Positions 32,766-41,276 of a DNA stretch of 41,868 bases are shown one piece after another. Within the stretch, counting starts at the first letter, position 1; every line of letters begins with the position of its first letter. The position numbers and the translations under genes are program-made. The stretch comes from Prevotella sp. (lineage in GTDB: Bacteria; Bacillota_I; Bacilli_A; ML615J-28; CAG-313). The stretch is from assembly GCA_023665755.1 (NCBI GenBank), contig JAMPDF010000007.1, positions 20,176 through 62,043 on the forward strand, written 5' to 3'. The notes below the pieces were generated by a model. It had not been told where the DNA came from. It did no database searches and saw only the letters and a program-made list of their open reading frames with translations.

Positions 32766-33683
32766 TTAATTTATTCTTTTTTTCTCATCATCAACAATAT
32801 AAGAATAAGGTGGCAAATAAGTCCGACTAGAAATATGTGTATTTCCTCTTAGAATAGAGAATGCATCAATAGTTGCGCCCGATTCAATGGTAACAGTGTC
32901 TTCAATAATGATGGTATCTGGCAAAATCAAATGTACCCCATTTTTCATATGTTGTTGATTGATTTTTTTTTGATATAATTTTTCAAGTTGAGATAGTGCT
33001 GACAAATCATTAATACCTTGCACAAAAAATGGATTGGCTAATAAATAACTATCTACCTTATATTTCTCCACTAGTTGTGCAACTAAATCAGTAAGGTAAT
33101 ACTCATGACTAGCATTTTGATTTTGAATATGTTGAATATTTTTTCTTAAAATGGGAATATCGATGCAATATAAACCTGTATTAATTTCTTGAATGTTTTT
33201 TTCTTTTGGTGTCGCATCCTTTTCTTCCACAATTTTCACAATTTGATGATTCGATTTGACAATCCTTCCATATCCCCTTGGTTGTTTGAGTTTAGTAGAT
33301 ACCACCGTTAAATCATTGTGTTTTTCCAAATGATACTTTAGTAATTGCTCTAAGGTTTCTTGGTTAACTAGGGGCATATCGCCTGGAATAATAACCAAAA
33401 TACCTTCTTTTTGATTGTAAAAATCTGCCGCACAGTGTACAGCATGGGCTGTACCTAACTGCTCTTGTTGAACATAGGTTTGAATGTGAGCAGGAATCAT
33501 ATGTTGCATATATTCTCTTTGATATCCTACTACTAATGCAATTTCATCAAACCCCACTTTTTCACATGCATCTATAATATAGGAAAGCATTGGCTTTCCA
33601 TAGAATGGATAAATACATTTGGGCAAAGTAGATTTCATTCTTGTACCTTTTCCTCCAGCTAGTATAAGCGCATAGCGTTTCAT
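32766..33683 (-). CDS. GlmU-like UDP-HexNAc pyrophosphorylase lacking the acetyltransferase domain
   Basis: The 305-residue protein matches the N-terminal uridylyltransferase half of GlmU: LILAGGKGTRMKSTLPK (7-22), QQEQLGTAHA (72-81), IIPGDMPL (99-105), KLKQPRGYGRIV, EEKDAT and EINTGLYC. These make UDP-GlcNAc from GlcNAc-1-P and UTP. After residue 250 only the first left-handed beta-helix turns remain (NGVHLILPDTIIIEDTVTIE, SGATIDAFSILRGNTHI) and the protein ends, whereas full GlmU is about 455 residues. The catalytic acetyltransferase part is therefore absent, and no remnant follows the stop. It begins one base after the uppP stop. It may use GlcNAc-1-P from salvage or serve another sugar. 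Confidence 0.88.
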   Translation of the reverse strand: MKRYALILAGGKGTRMKSTLPKCIYPFYGKPMLSYIIDACEKVGFDEIALVVGYQREYMQHMIPAHIQTYVQQEQLGTAHAVHCAADFYNQKEGILVIIPGDMPLVNQETLEQLLKYHLEKHNDLTVVSTKLKQPRGYGRIVKSNHQIVKIVEEKDATPKEKNIQEINTGLYCIDIPILRKNIQHIQNQNASHEYYLTDLVAQLVEKYKVDSYLLANPFFVQGINDLSALSQLEKLYQKKINQQHMKNGVHLILPDTIIIEDTVTIESGATIDAFSILRGNTHISSRTYLPPYSYIVDDEKKRIN

Positions 33684-33684
33684 A

Positions 33685-34506
33685 CTATATCCATCCCTTC
33701 CAACAACTATACATCATAGTCAATATACCTAGTATTAAACAATAATAAGCAAAATAATAAAATTTTTCTTTTACAATTAATTTCTTCAATATAGAAAAAG
33801 AGAGATACGTAGCAACAAATGCGACACAAAAAGACGCCAAATAACAAGCAAGGGATGCACTATCTAGCCTCATCAATGCACCCATTTCAGGGATTTCTAA
33901 TACAAATGCACCTAGTGCAGCGGGAATAAATAGTAAAAAGGCATAATCTGCCGCAACTTCTTTGTCTAATTTTCTAGAAAAGGCTCCACTCAAACAACTA
34001 CCGCTTCTTGAAATACCAGGAAATACACCGATACACTGGAATAGACCAATTATGCCTGCATCTTTTACATTTAACTCAGTTCTAGGATGTGTTACCTTTT
34101 TCTTGGATAAAAAAAATATCATCAAAGCATTTCCGATAAAACAAATCCCAATGACAAATAATGGGCTATACGTATACCCAATTTTTCGAATCAATACAGT
34201 AAATAAAACAATTGGTAAAGTAGAAATAATCATCATCAGTATAGTTTGAAAAGCCTTTTTACCACTTGAATCGTGATGAAATAGATAATTCCAAGTTCCT
34301 TTTATCAATTGAAAAATAGGTTTTCTCAAATAAATGAAAATAGCAAGGAGTGAGGCCAAATGAAGAAACACCTCAAAAGTTAGATTTTGTTCTTCTACAC
34401 CCAATATATTCCCCACCAAAACCAAGTGTCCACTTGATGAAATAGGGAGTACTTCTGCTATACCTTGAATGAGTCCTAGTAATAAATATATGAGAAATCG
34501 AATCAT
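33685..34506 (-). CDS. uppP: Undecaprenyl-diphosphatase UppP (BacA)
   Basis: UppP dephosphorylates undecaprenyl diphosphate at the membrane so that the lipid carrier can be reused in wall synthesis; extra copies give bacitracin resistance. The 273-residue multi-span protein has the two BacA motifs: GLIQGIAEVLPISSSGHLVL with its catalytic Glu near 18, and CIGVFPGISRSGSCLSGAF with the key Arg. AAAGGAGG precedes the ATG. It is co-transcribed with the GlmU-like gene. Confidence 0.96.
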   Translation of the reverse strand: MIRFLIYLLLGLIQGIAEVLPISSSGHLVLVGNILGVEEQNLTFEVFLHLASLLAIFIYLRKPIFQLIKGTWNYLFHHDSSGKKAFQTILMMIISTLPIVLFTVLIRKIGYTYSPLFVIGICFIGNALMIFFLSKKKVTHPRTELNVKDAGIIGLFQCIGVFPGISRSGSCLSGAFSRKLDKEVAADYAFLLFIPAALGAFVLEIPEMGALMRLDSASLACYLASFCVAFVATYLSFSILKKLIVKEKFYYFAYYCLILGILTMMYSCWKGWI

Positions 34507-34593
34507 TTTCTTTCCTCCTTTTTTGAATTTTGTTTGTTCATTTATATGTATGTAGTATTTACTATAAATATGCTAGATTTTCTAAAATAAGCA

Positions 34594-34628
34594 AGAAAAA
34601 AGACGTATCTTATCCAAGATACATCTTG
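34594..34628 (-). terminator. Terminator after galU
   Basis: A 12-bp stem (34600-34611 with 34616-34627, one G-T pair, 4-base loop) followed by six T on the minus strand. Its downstream arm AGATACGTCTT is repeated at 41204-41214. Confidence 0.85.
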
Positions 34629-34647
34629 ATTTTTTGTCGCAATACAA

Positions 34648-35523
34648 TCAATATTCTTCTTTTTGAAGTTCATTTAAAAATGATATAATCTCATTTTTCA
34701 AATCATCTCGGTATTTTGCCACCATTAATGTAGCCTCAACATAACCGACTTTACTACCCACATCAAATCGCTTTCCTAAAAAAGTAGATGCATACACTTC
34801 TTCTTTGGCCTGCGCAAGAGCAAGGGCATCAGTCAATTGGATTTCACCACCAACACCTTCATGCGTATAGCTTAAGTAATCGAATATCGTATTCTTTAAA
34901 ATATACCTTCCTACACAGGCCATATTGGAGGGTGGATCCATCTGTGGTTTTTCAATAATACCATTGATTCTAAAATAATCGGATACTTCTTTTTCTGGAC
35001 TCACGATACCATACTTATGCGTTTCCTCATAGGGTACACATTGTACACCTAAATAATAAGCAGGATGCTTTTCATAATACTTGCAAAGCGTTGCAATACC
35101 ATATTCTTCTTTTTGTTTACCAAAAACAAAATCATCGCCAAGAATAACGGCTATATCATCTTTTCCAGCAAAGGCTTTGGCTAGCCTTATTGCATCACCT
35201 AATCCTTTTGCTTTTTCTTGAAATACATATGAAATCCGTATCTTGGATTTAAGATTTCGAATATTTTCAATTTCTGGATATTCTTTGCTCAAATGGTTGA
35301 CATAATTGCTTTCCATATTGAAATAATTGACTACATCATTTTGATCAGAACCAATAATAATCAAAGCTTCTTCAATACCTGCTTCTATTGCTTCTTCTAA
35401 TAAATAGTGTATGACTGGACGATCAATAATAGGTAAAAGTGTTTTACTGATCGTTTTGGTAATGGGTAAAAATCTTGTTCCTTTTCCGGCAACAGGAATG
35501 ACAACTTTTTTGATTTTTTGCAT
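34648..35523 (-). CDS. galU: UTP-glucose-1-phosphate uridylyltransferase
   Basis: GalU makes UDP-glucose from UTP and glucose-1-phosphate for polysaccharide, teichoic acid and glycolipid synthesis. The 291-residue protein has VIPVAGKGTRFLPITK (10-25), the GQDKAKGLGDAI-like segment FQEKAKGLGDAIRLA, VILGDDFVF and GGEIQLTDAL, plus RFDVGSKVGYVEA near the end. It lies 9 bp after the NahK-like kinase gene and is followed by a terminator. Confidence 0.96.
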   Translation of the reverse strand: MQKIKKVVIPVAGKGTRFLPITKTISKTLLPIIDRPVIHYLLEEAIEAGIEEALIIIGSDQNDVVNYFNMESNYVNHLSKEYPEIENIRNLKSKIRISYVFQEKAKGLGDAIRLAKAFAGKDDIAVILGDDFVFGKQKEEYGIATLCKYYEKHPAYYLGVQCVPYEETHKYGIVSPEKEVSDYFRINGIIEKPQMDPPSNMACVGRYILKNTIFDYLSYTHEGVGGEIQLTDALALAQAKEEVYASTFLGKRFDVGSKVGYVEATLMVAKYRDDLKNEIISFLNELQKEEY

Positions 35524-35532
35524 ATTTTTCTC

Positions 35533-36663
35533 CTAATAATTTAATTCCAATAGGACTTGTTGTATCAGTCCTCGTAACTTTTTTTCATTATTTTTAATTT
35601 CACGAGCAAGTTGCAATTGATTTTTTGCTCGCTCTAAATTGATTTTGGGTCTTTCTTGCAATTGTTGTTTCGACAAAGTAAAGTAAGTATCACCATTGAT
35701 ATAATCTGTTAAAAAACGCATACCTAACTCTAGGGTAATGGTAAAATAACCACAAACCAATAAATCAATTTCTGATGGGGTAATCACTTGTTGAACAGCA
35801 GTTAAAAAACCTTTAGTAAACGCATAAACCAAATCCAAATTGATTTTCACTTTAGATAAATCTGGGTCATCTTCTTTGGCACAAGATGCACCCAAACGAA
35901 GTGCATCACCATAATCATATACTAAAGAGCCTTTCATTACTGTATCTAAATCAATTAAACAAAGCGCCTTTTGGCCATCTTTAGAAAACATAATATTATT
36001 GAGCTTGGTATCATTGTGCACAACTCGTCTTGGAATTGTTTTTGTTTCTAAGGCGCTAACAATTTGATCCATTTGATTCGATTGACTCATCAAATAATGA
36101 ATCTCTGCTTGACACTCTTCTACCCTACTACAAGCATCCAGTTTTACTGCGTTTAAAAACTGGGTATATCGGTAAGGCGTATCATGAAAATGAGGAATAT
36201 TATCACTCAAAAGTTTTGAAGGAAAATCCTCTAATAATTCTTGAAATTGACCAATAGTCAAGCCTGCTTCATAAAAGATATCTAAAGAAGATGGTGTATC
36301 ATACGTACAGCCATCAATCCAAGTATAACAACGCCAATAGGTATCATCGACAATAACAAAATTTTGTCCGAGTCTTGTTTTAACCAAGGTAAGGGTTGAA
36401 TATCGATAATTTTTACCTTCATATATTACTTTTTTACGAATATGTTCTGTAATCAAATCAATATTATACATCACACCAATTGGGCTTTGAAACACATAAC
36501 TATTGATTTGTTGTAAAATGTACTGAATGTCATCAAATACCACTTTATACGTTTGATGAATTAAACCATTACCGAATGGTTCTACCGTTTTGACTTTGCT
36601 CACATTAAAATATTCTGAAACAACTTGTTGGAGTAACACATCTTCTATAATGAAGGCTATCAT
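35533..36663 (-). CDS. NahK-like N-acetylhexosamine 1-kinase (APH fold)
   Basis: The 376-residue phosphotransferase resembles, from memory, Bifidobacterium NahK along most of its length: PFGNGLIHQTYKV, YILQQINSYVF, PHFHDTPYRYTQF, VVHNDTKLNNIMF (catalytic Asp near 218), LIDLDTVM (metal Asp) and DYGDALRLGAS. NahK phosphorylates GlcNAc and GalNAc at C1. The alternative, a general APH/choline-type kinase, lacks this HFHDTP and IDLDT combination. Its location with galU and a GlmU-like pyrophosphorylase supports sugar-1-phosphate use. The ribosome site (GAAAGAAG) is weak. It starts 51 bp after sbcC, with no obvious terminator between them. Confidence 0.85.
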   Translation of the reverse strand: MIAFIIEDVLLQQVVSEYFNVSKVKTVEPFGNGLIHQTYKVVFDDIQYILQQINSYVFQSPIGVMYNIDLITEHIRKKVIYEGKNYRYSTLTLVKTRLGQNFVIVDDTYWRCYTWIDGCTYDTPSSLDIFYEAGLTIGQFQELLEDFPSKLLSDNIPHFHDTPYRYTQFLNAVKLDACSRVEECQAEIHYLMSQSNQMDQIVSALETKTIPRRVVHNDTKLNNIMFSKDGQKALCLIDLDTVMKGSLVYDYGDALRLGASCAKEDDPDLSKVKINLDLVYAFTKGFLTAVQQVITPSEIDLLVCGYFTITLELGMRFLTDYINGDTYFTLSKQQLQERPKINLERAKNQLQLAREIKNNEKKLRGLIQQVLLELNY

Positions 36664-36714
36664 CTTCTTTCTTTTCTTAGTATTACATTATATGTAGAAA
36701 AGAAAAAGATATGT

Positions 36715-39333
36715 TTAGTCCGTCTCCATCCGGATGACTGACCCTTGTAGTGTTTTTTGAACAATCACCTTTTGATCGATACGCTGCTTTAATTCACTGA
36801 CATGAGAAATAATACCAATCAGTCTTTTCCCGTCCGCAAGACTAGCCAGTACATCCACTGCGGTTTTCAAAGTGGTCTCATCTAGGCTACCAAATCCTTC
36901 ATCGATAAACATCGCATCTAACCGAATGCCTCCACTTTTGGCTTGAACAGTATCAGAAAGTCCTAAAGCAAGAGCTAGTGAAGCAATAAAAGATTCTCCA
37001 CCTGATAAAGTAGATACATCCCTCCAACACCCCGTTGTTCGGTCAAGTACATCTAAATCAAGGCCTGAAAGATTACGTTTGTTTTTGGCTTCTTCTTTAC
37101 AACGAAGCGTGAATAAGCCTTTTGTCAAACTTTGAAGACGCTTGTTTGCGGCCACAATGACTTGCTTAAAATAATATTGTTGTACATAGGTTTCAAATGA
37201 CAATTTGGCTTTTTGTGATATTTGTCCAGAAATCGTATCATATACTTCTTTAATCGTACCATATCGCTGATTAAGAGTCTTTCTTTTGGCCTGATATTGT
37301 TGCAATTCATCATACACTGTTTGATTTGTTCGATGTTCTATCTCTATTTCCTGGTACATCTTACGATGTTGTTGAATAGATTGTTCTAATGCTTTATCTT
37401 GTTTTTCTAATTCTTCTATATTTTGAATGGTTTCAGACTTCAGTTGACTACGATAAGTGCTTAGGCGAGATGTACAATCATTCAATTGTGTTCGATAATC
37501 CAATACCTCTTGTTCTATCATTTGATAGGTCCGTGTATCCATTTTTGCCTGTTGATATGCTTCATTAGATAGATTAACTGAAGTTAATTTTTCTAAAAAC
37601 TTTATTTCTAATGCTTTAGATGTTTGTTCTAATTGGCACAATGTCTGTTGAATGGTTGCTATACTTGCTTCCTTACTCGACACTTTTTTCTCTATTTCAA
37701 CATAGTTTTGAGTGGTTTCTTCTTTATTTTCTAAAATACGATTGATTAAGCTTTCTATCTGTTCTATCTCCATAGTTAAATCTGAGTCAACGGATAACCC
37801 CTCATATGTTTTAAGTCTTTGCTCTACTTGTTGAAGACATTGAATCTGTAACTGGTGTTCTTTTTGTTTTTCAATAAAAAGAATATGCAATTGATTGGTT
37901 TGATGTTCAAGTTCTTTTAATGCTTGTTCTGTTAGTGCATGTTCTATTATAGAAGCTTTCTTGGGGTGATTCGTTGAACCACATACAGGACAGGGCTCAT
38001 TTTCTTTGAGTTTTTCCGCAAGCCATCCACTTTGTGACTGATAGAATAAGTCTTGTTGACTTTGATAGACTTGGTTTTGTTTGCGCCACTTGAAACAAGC
38101 TTCATCTACTTCTTGCTTGAGGGATGCACAAAGCACTGATAAACAATTTTGCTCTCCTTTTAGTTTGAGTAATTGTTCTAACTGCTGATGCTTTTCCTCT
38201 AAGCTAGGTATTTGTTTTTGGGCTTCTTGTGCTTGTTGATAAACCACTTTGGCTTGTTCAAATTGCTTATCCAATTGGGCCTTTTCTGCTTTATACTGGT
38301 CATATTGTTCTTGTGATTGTTGTAAACTAGTGTAGTTATGTTGAAGAGATGCTTCTAAAGGGACAATCTCTTGAGTCATTTTAGCTAAATCAAGCGCCTT
38401 TTGTTTGGCTTTCATCTGTGTTTCTTTTTGCATAAGATGGTTGAGTTGTTCTTCTACTTGATGTATATATGTTAATAGCCTATTATTTTGCTTAGCATTT
38501 GTAATATCCATTTGAAGTGCTTGACTGGCCTTTTCTTCTTTGGCTAATTGACTTTCCATTGTTTTACTTTGTTCTTGTTCAAATGCAAGTAGTTCAGCTA
38601 AATCCGGTAAAATTTGATGTACATGGTATACATCTAACACCCAGTTTTCCCTACTCGTAGTATTCATAAATGCTTCATTTAGCATCAAACGACTAAGTGA
38701 TGATGTAATAGATTGATCTATATTTTCTACTTCTTGTTTTGCTTGTGTCTGCATTTCTCTTAGTGTATTCTGTAAGGTAGCAAAAATTTCTGTCCCAAAG
38801 ATCTTTTGGAAGAGTTTTTTTCTTTCTTCACTTTTGGCATTTAAGATTTTTAAGAAATCATTTTGGGCAATCATGACGGTTTGTGCAAATTGATTTCTCG
38901 TTAAACCGATGATTTCTAAAATCTTATTTTGTGCCGTGTCCATCTTGGTGTAGACTTCTCCTGTTGATAAACATTCTAAAGTCATACTTGCTGCTGATTT
39001 AGTCATACCTGTACCATGGATTTTAGGACGCTCATATTCAGGAGATCTAGTTATCCGATATTGCCTATCTTTATGCAAAAATTCAAGTATAACAAATGTC
39101 GGCGTATGAAGACTAGCAAAATCAGAACGAAATGATTTGGTAGTTCTTCTTTCTGTACCTCCTGATGCTTCCCCATAAAGGGCAAAAGAAATCGCATCAA
39201 ATAGAGTTGTTTTACCAGCTCCAGTATCACCCGTAATCAAGAATAATCCTCTTTCATCAATTTGAGTAAAGTCAATCGTTACTTCTTTAGCATAAGGACC
39301 AAAAGCAGATAGGGTCAGTAAAGTTGGTTTCAT
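36715..39333 (-). CDS. sbcC: DNA repair ATPase/exonuclease subunit SbcC
   Basis: SbcC with SbcD forms the Rad50/Mre11-type complex that trims DNA ends and hairpins. The 872-residue protein has Walker A GDTGAGKTTLFDAIS near 35-42, long coiled coils rich in Q, E and K, a zinc hook CPVC near 448, and a C-terminal signature STLSGGESFIASLALALG and Walker B MFIDEGFGSLDE. It starts 1 bp after sbcD. Length is slightly below the usual 1,000 owing to shorter coiled coils. Confidence 0.96.
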   Translation of the reverse strand: MKPTLLTLSAFGPYAKEVTIDFTQIDERGLFLITGDTGAGKTTLFDAISFALYGEASGGTERRTTKSFRSDFASLHTPTFVILEFLHKDRQYRITRSPEYERPKIHGTGMTKSAASMTLECLSTGEVYTKMDTAQNKILEIIGLTRNQFAQTVMIAQNDFLKILNAKSEERKKLFQKIFGTEIFATLQNTLREMQTQAKQEVENIDQSITSSLSRLMLNEAFMNTTSRENWVLDVYHVHQILPDLAELLAFEQEQSKTMESQLAKEEKASQALQMDITNAKQNNRLLTYIHQVEEQLNHLMQKETQMKAKQKALDLAKMTQEIVPLEASLQHNYTSLQQSQEQYDQYKAEKAQLDKQFEQAKVVYQQAQEAQKQIPSLEEKHQQLEQLLKLKGEQNCLSVLCASLKQEVDEACFKWRKQNQVYQSQQDLFYQSQSGWLAEKLKENEPCPVCGSTNHPKKASIIEHALTEQALKELEHQTNQLHILFIEKQKEHQLQIQCLQQVEQRLKTYEGLSVDSDLTMEIEQIESLINRILENKEETTQNYVEIEKKVSSKEASIATIQQTLCQLEQTSKALEIKFLEKLTSVNLSNEAYQQAKMDTRTYQMIEQEVLDYRTQLNDCTSRLSTYRSQLKSETIQNIEELEKQDKALEQSIQQHRKMYQEIEIEHRTNQTVYDELQQYQAKRKTLNQRYGTIKEVYDTISGQISQKAKLSFETYVQQYYFKQVIVAANKRLQSLTKGLFTLRCKEEAKNKRNLSGLDLDVLDRTTGCWRDVSTLSGGESFIASLALALGLSDTVQAKSGGIRLDAMFIDEGFGSLDETTLKTAVDVLASLADGKRLIGIISHVSELKQRIDQKVIVQKTLQGSVIRMETD

Positions 39334-39334
39334 C

Positions 39335-40456
39335 TTATGATTCCTCCTTTATCTTTTCTAGTACTTCTTCTAATAGTGATAAATGGGCAGCACTTGGTAA
39401 TACTTGATTATTTTGCAACTGATAAAAATCACAAAACAAATCAGAGATACTTTTATTCTCTATTTGTTCGGTGATAACTATATCCATCGTTTCTTCTGTT
39501 TTTGAATTTTGAATCGCATATTGAACCATATTGGGAAAGACAGTTAAGGCACTGAGTCTCGCATCTGGCATAACTTCTTCATCCGTTAAAATGACACGGA
39601 CATAATCTTCTGAATAATCCATATTGAGGATATCTGTTAATGTTCCTCGAACTGTTCTGACTTGATGTAAACAAGTTAGTGGTATCAATTGATAAGTTAT
39701 ATTTCCTTTTTCTTTACATTCGATTTGGGTTATAGATGGACGATGATGCTCTTCGGATATCGCATACTTCATAATAGAACCCGCATACCGAAGTGTATCT
39801 CTTTGAATACGCTGGGCTTGATGCAAATGACCTAAAGCAACATAATCAAAGTCATCAAAAACACTAGCTTGAATATGATCTACCCCCCCAATTGAAATTT
39901 CTTCCGACTCTGATGTAATCCCACCAGTAATAAATTGATGAGCCACCAAAATATTGCGGATAGAATAATCAATTTTACTATGATCGATTACACACTGAAT
40001 AGCCTCTTCATAAGTTGTAATTTCTGCTTCAGGATATATTTTTTTAACATGAATAGGTTTGATAAAAGGAAGTAAATGAATCGCAAGTGGACCATACTCA
40101 TCTTGCATCATAATGGTTTGCAATGTTCCACTAAATTTAGTGGATACATAAATATGAGATTGAGCAACAAAATGAGACAAGTATGCTATTCGCTCATCTG
40201 AATCATGGTTTCCGGCAATCACAAATACTGAAATATTGAGTGCTGATAGCTCTTCTAAAAACCAATTGAATGCACACATGGCTTCGCTTGAAGGTACTGA
40301 TTTATCATATACATCTCCAGCTATCAAAAGGCCATCTACTTGATTGGTTTTCGCAAGTTGGACAATTTGACGAAGCACATCCATTTGATCTTCTAAAAGG
40401 GAAATGTCCATGAAGCGTTTGCCTAAGTGCAAATCTGCAGTATGTAGTAATTTCAT
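39335..40456 (-). CDS. sbcD: DNA repair nuclease subunit SbcD
   Basis: The 373-residue Mn-dependent nuclease has the Mre11 phosphoesterase motifs: LHTADLHLGK (I), LLIAGDVYD (II), VIAGNHDS (III) and YVALGHLHQAQ (V). It cleaves DNA with its partner ATPase SbcC. AGGAGG is 7 bases before the ATG at 40456; ten more in-frame codons upstream cover that ribosome site, so are excluded. Confidence 0.96.
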   Translation of the reverse strand: MKLLHTADLHLGKRFMDISLLEDQMDVLRQIVQLAKTNQVDGLLIAGDVYDKSVPSSEAMCAFNWFLEELSALNISVFVIAGNHDSDERIAYLSHFVAQSHIYVSTKFSGTLQTIMMQDEYGPLAIHLLPFIKPIHVKKIYPEAEITTYEEAIQCVIDHSKIDYSIRNILVAHQFITGGITSESEEISIGGVDHIQASVFDDFDYVALGHLHQAQRIQRDTLRYAGSIMKYAISEEHHRPSITQIECKEKGNITYQLIPLTCLHQVRTVRGTLTDILNMDYSEDYVRVILTDEEVMPDARLSALTVFPNMVQYAIQNSKTEETMDIVITEQIENKSISDLFCDFYQLQNNQVLPSAAHLSLLEEVLEKIKEES

Positions 40457-40500
40457 TGCTTTTCCTCCTTTTCTCATTGTCACCATTTATCCTTGCCATT

Positions 40501-40529
40501 ATTATATCATTTTCTTTTGTTTTTTTCAA
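40501..40529 (-). promoter_or_regulatory. Promoter of sbcDC
   Basis: On the minus strand TTGAAA (40529-40524), 17 bases, then TATAAT (40506-40501) with TG one base before it. Confidence 0.75.
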
Positions 40530-40592
40530 AACTTTCAATTCCTAACACACTATTTTCTTTTGATTCTTGTTTTTTTGAATATTCACTTTGCA

Positions 40593-40638
40593 TTCGCATT
40601 GACAAAATGGAAAATCAAGCATATAATTACAATGCGAA
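40593..40638. repeat. Perfect 9-bp inverted repeat bracketing the DUF308 promoter
   Basis: TTCGCATTG (40593-40601) and its exact complement CAATGCGAA (40630-40638) flank the promoter, 37 bp centre to centre. The left arm overlaps the -35 box and the right arm lies around the expected start of transcription, so both cannot form a hairpin in the RNA. Confidence 0.65.
40599..40627 (+). promoter_or_regulatory. Perfect-consensus promoter of the DUF308 gene
   Basis: TTGACA (40599-40604), 17 bases, then TATAAT (40622-40627), both perfect, 33 bp before the ATG. A promoter this strong is usually held in check by a repressor. Confidence 0.9.
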
Positions 40639-40660
40639 AAAAATGAAAGGAGGATTCAAA

Positions 40661-41125
40661 ATGGCAAAATCAAAGAATATATCTAATAACTTACTCAATG
40701 CAATATTATATCTTGCTGTAGGTATTTTATTTTGTATCTTTAGAGCAAGTGTTTTAGGTTGGTTAATGACAATTGTAGGTATTCTCTTCATTGTAGAAGG
40801 TGTACTGAGTATCGTTAAAAAAGATCTAATGGGTGGTATCATTAGCATAGCCCTTGGTGCCATCATTATTTTGGGTGGATGGTTATTTGTTGAAATCGTC
40901 TTAATTGTATTTGGCGTATTGCTTATTGCCAAAGGTGTCATCGATTTACTCAATGCCTTAAAATCTAAAGACCTCATGCCTATTGTTGTGGCTGCACTAA
41001 CTATTGCTGCAGGTGTATTACTTGTTGTAAGTAAATGGGCTATGGTAGACTGGTTCTTTATTATACTTGGTATATTGTTTATTGTAAATGGTGTGCTTGC
41101 TTTATTTGGTAAAAAACTAGCCTAA
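40661..41125 (+). CDS. DUF308 (HdeD-like) membrane protein
   Basis: The 154-residue protein has six hydrophobic helices in three repeating pairs, each with a pattern like LGWLMTIVGILFIVEGVLSI, VFGVLLIAKGVIDLL or ILGILFIVNGVLALF. That is the DUF308/HdeD family, linked to acid resistance in E. coli but not functionally defined in Bacillota. AGGAGG is 7 bases before the ATG at 40661; the longer open frame would span the promoter. It is a single-gene unit under an unusually strong promoter. Confidence 0.88.
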   Translation: MAKSKNISNNLLNAILYLAVGILFCIFRASVLGWLMTIVGILFIVEGVLSIVKKDLMGGIISIALGAIIILGGWLFVEIVLIVFGVLLIAKGVIDLLNALKSKDLMPIVVAALTIAAGVLLVVSKWAMVDWFFIILGILFIVNGVLALFGKKLA

Positions 41126-41126
41126 A

Positions 41127-41175
41127 AAAAGAATCAATAGAAATGTATATCATTTTTATTGATTCTTTTGATTTT
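41127..41175 (+). terminator. First terminator after the DUF308 gene
   Basis: A perfect 13-bp stem (41127-41139 with 41157-41169) with a 17-base loop ends in TTTTGATTTT. The stem begins at the stop codon. Confidence 0.7.
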
Positions 41176-41188
41176 ATTTATCTTTCCA

Positions 41189-41218
41189 AAGACGTATCTG
41201 CAAAGATACGTCTTTTTT
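41189..41218 (+). terminator. Second terminator after the DUF308 gene
   Basis: AAGACGTATCT (41189-41199) and AGATACGTCTT (41204-41214) form a perfect 11-bp stem with loop GCAA and a T tail. It nearly repeats the galU terminator. Confidence 0.8.
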
Positions 41219-41276
41219 AACATCATAAAATTTCTGATTTTTGATGTAAGAAAAGAAATACTACATTCTCAAAATT

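Noticed and set aside
32648..32830. 60-codon plus-strand frame rich in Phe, Tyr and Cys
   Set aside because: AT-rich low-complexity translation with no ribosome site, overlapping the end of the GlmU-like gene.
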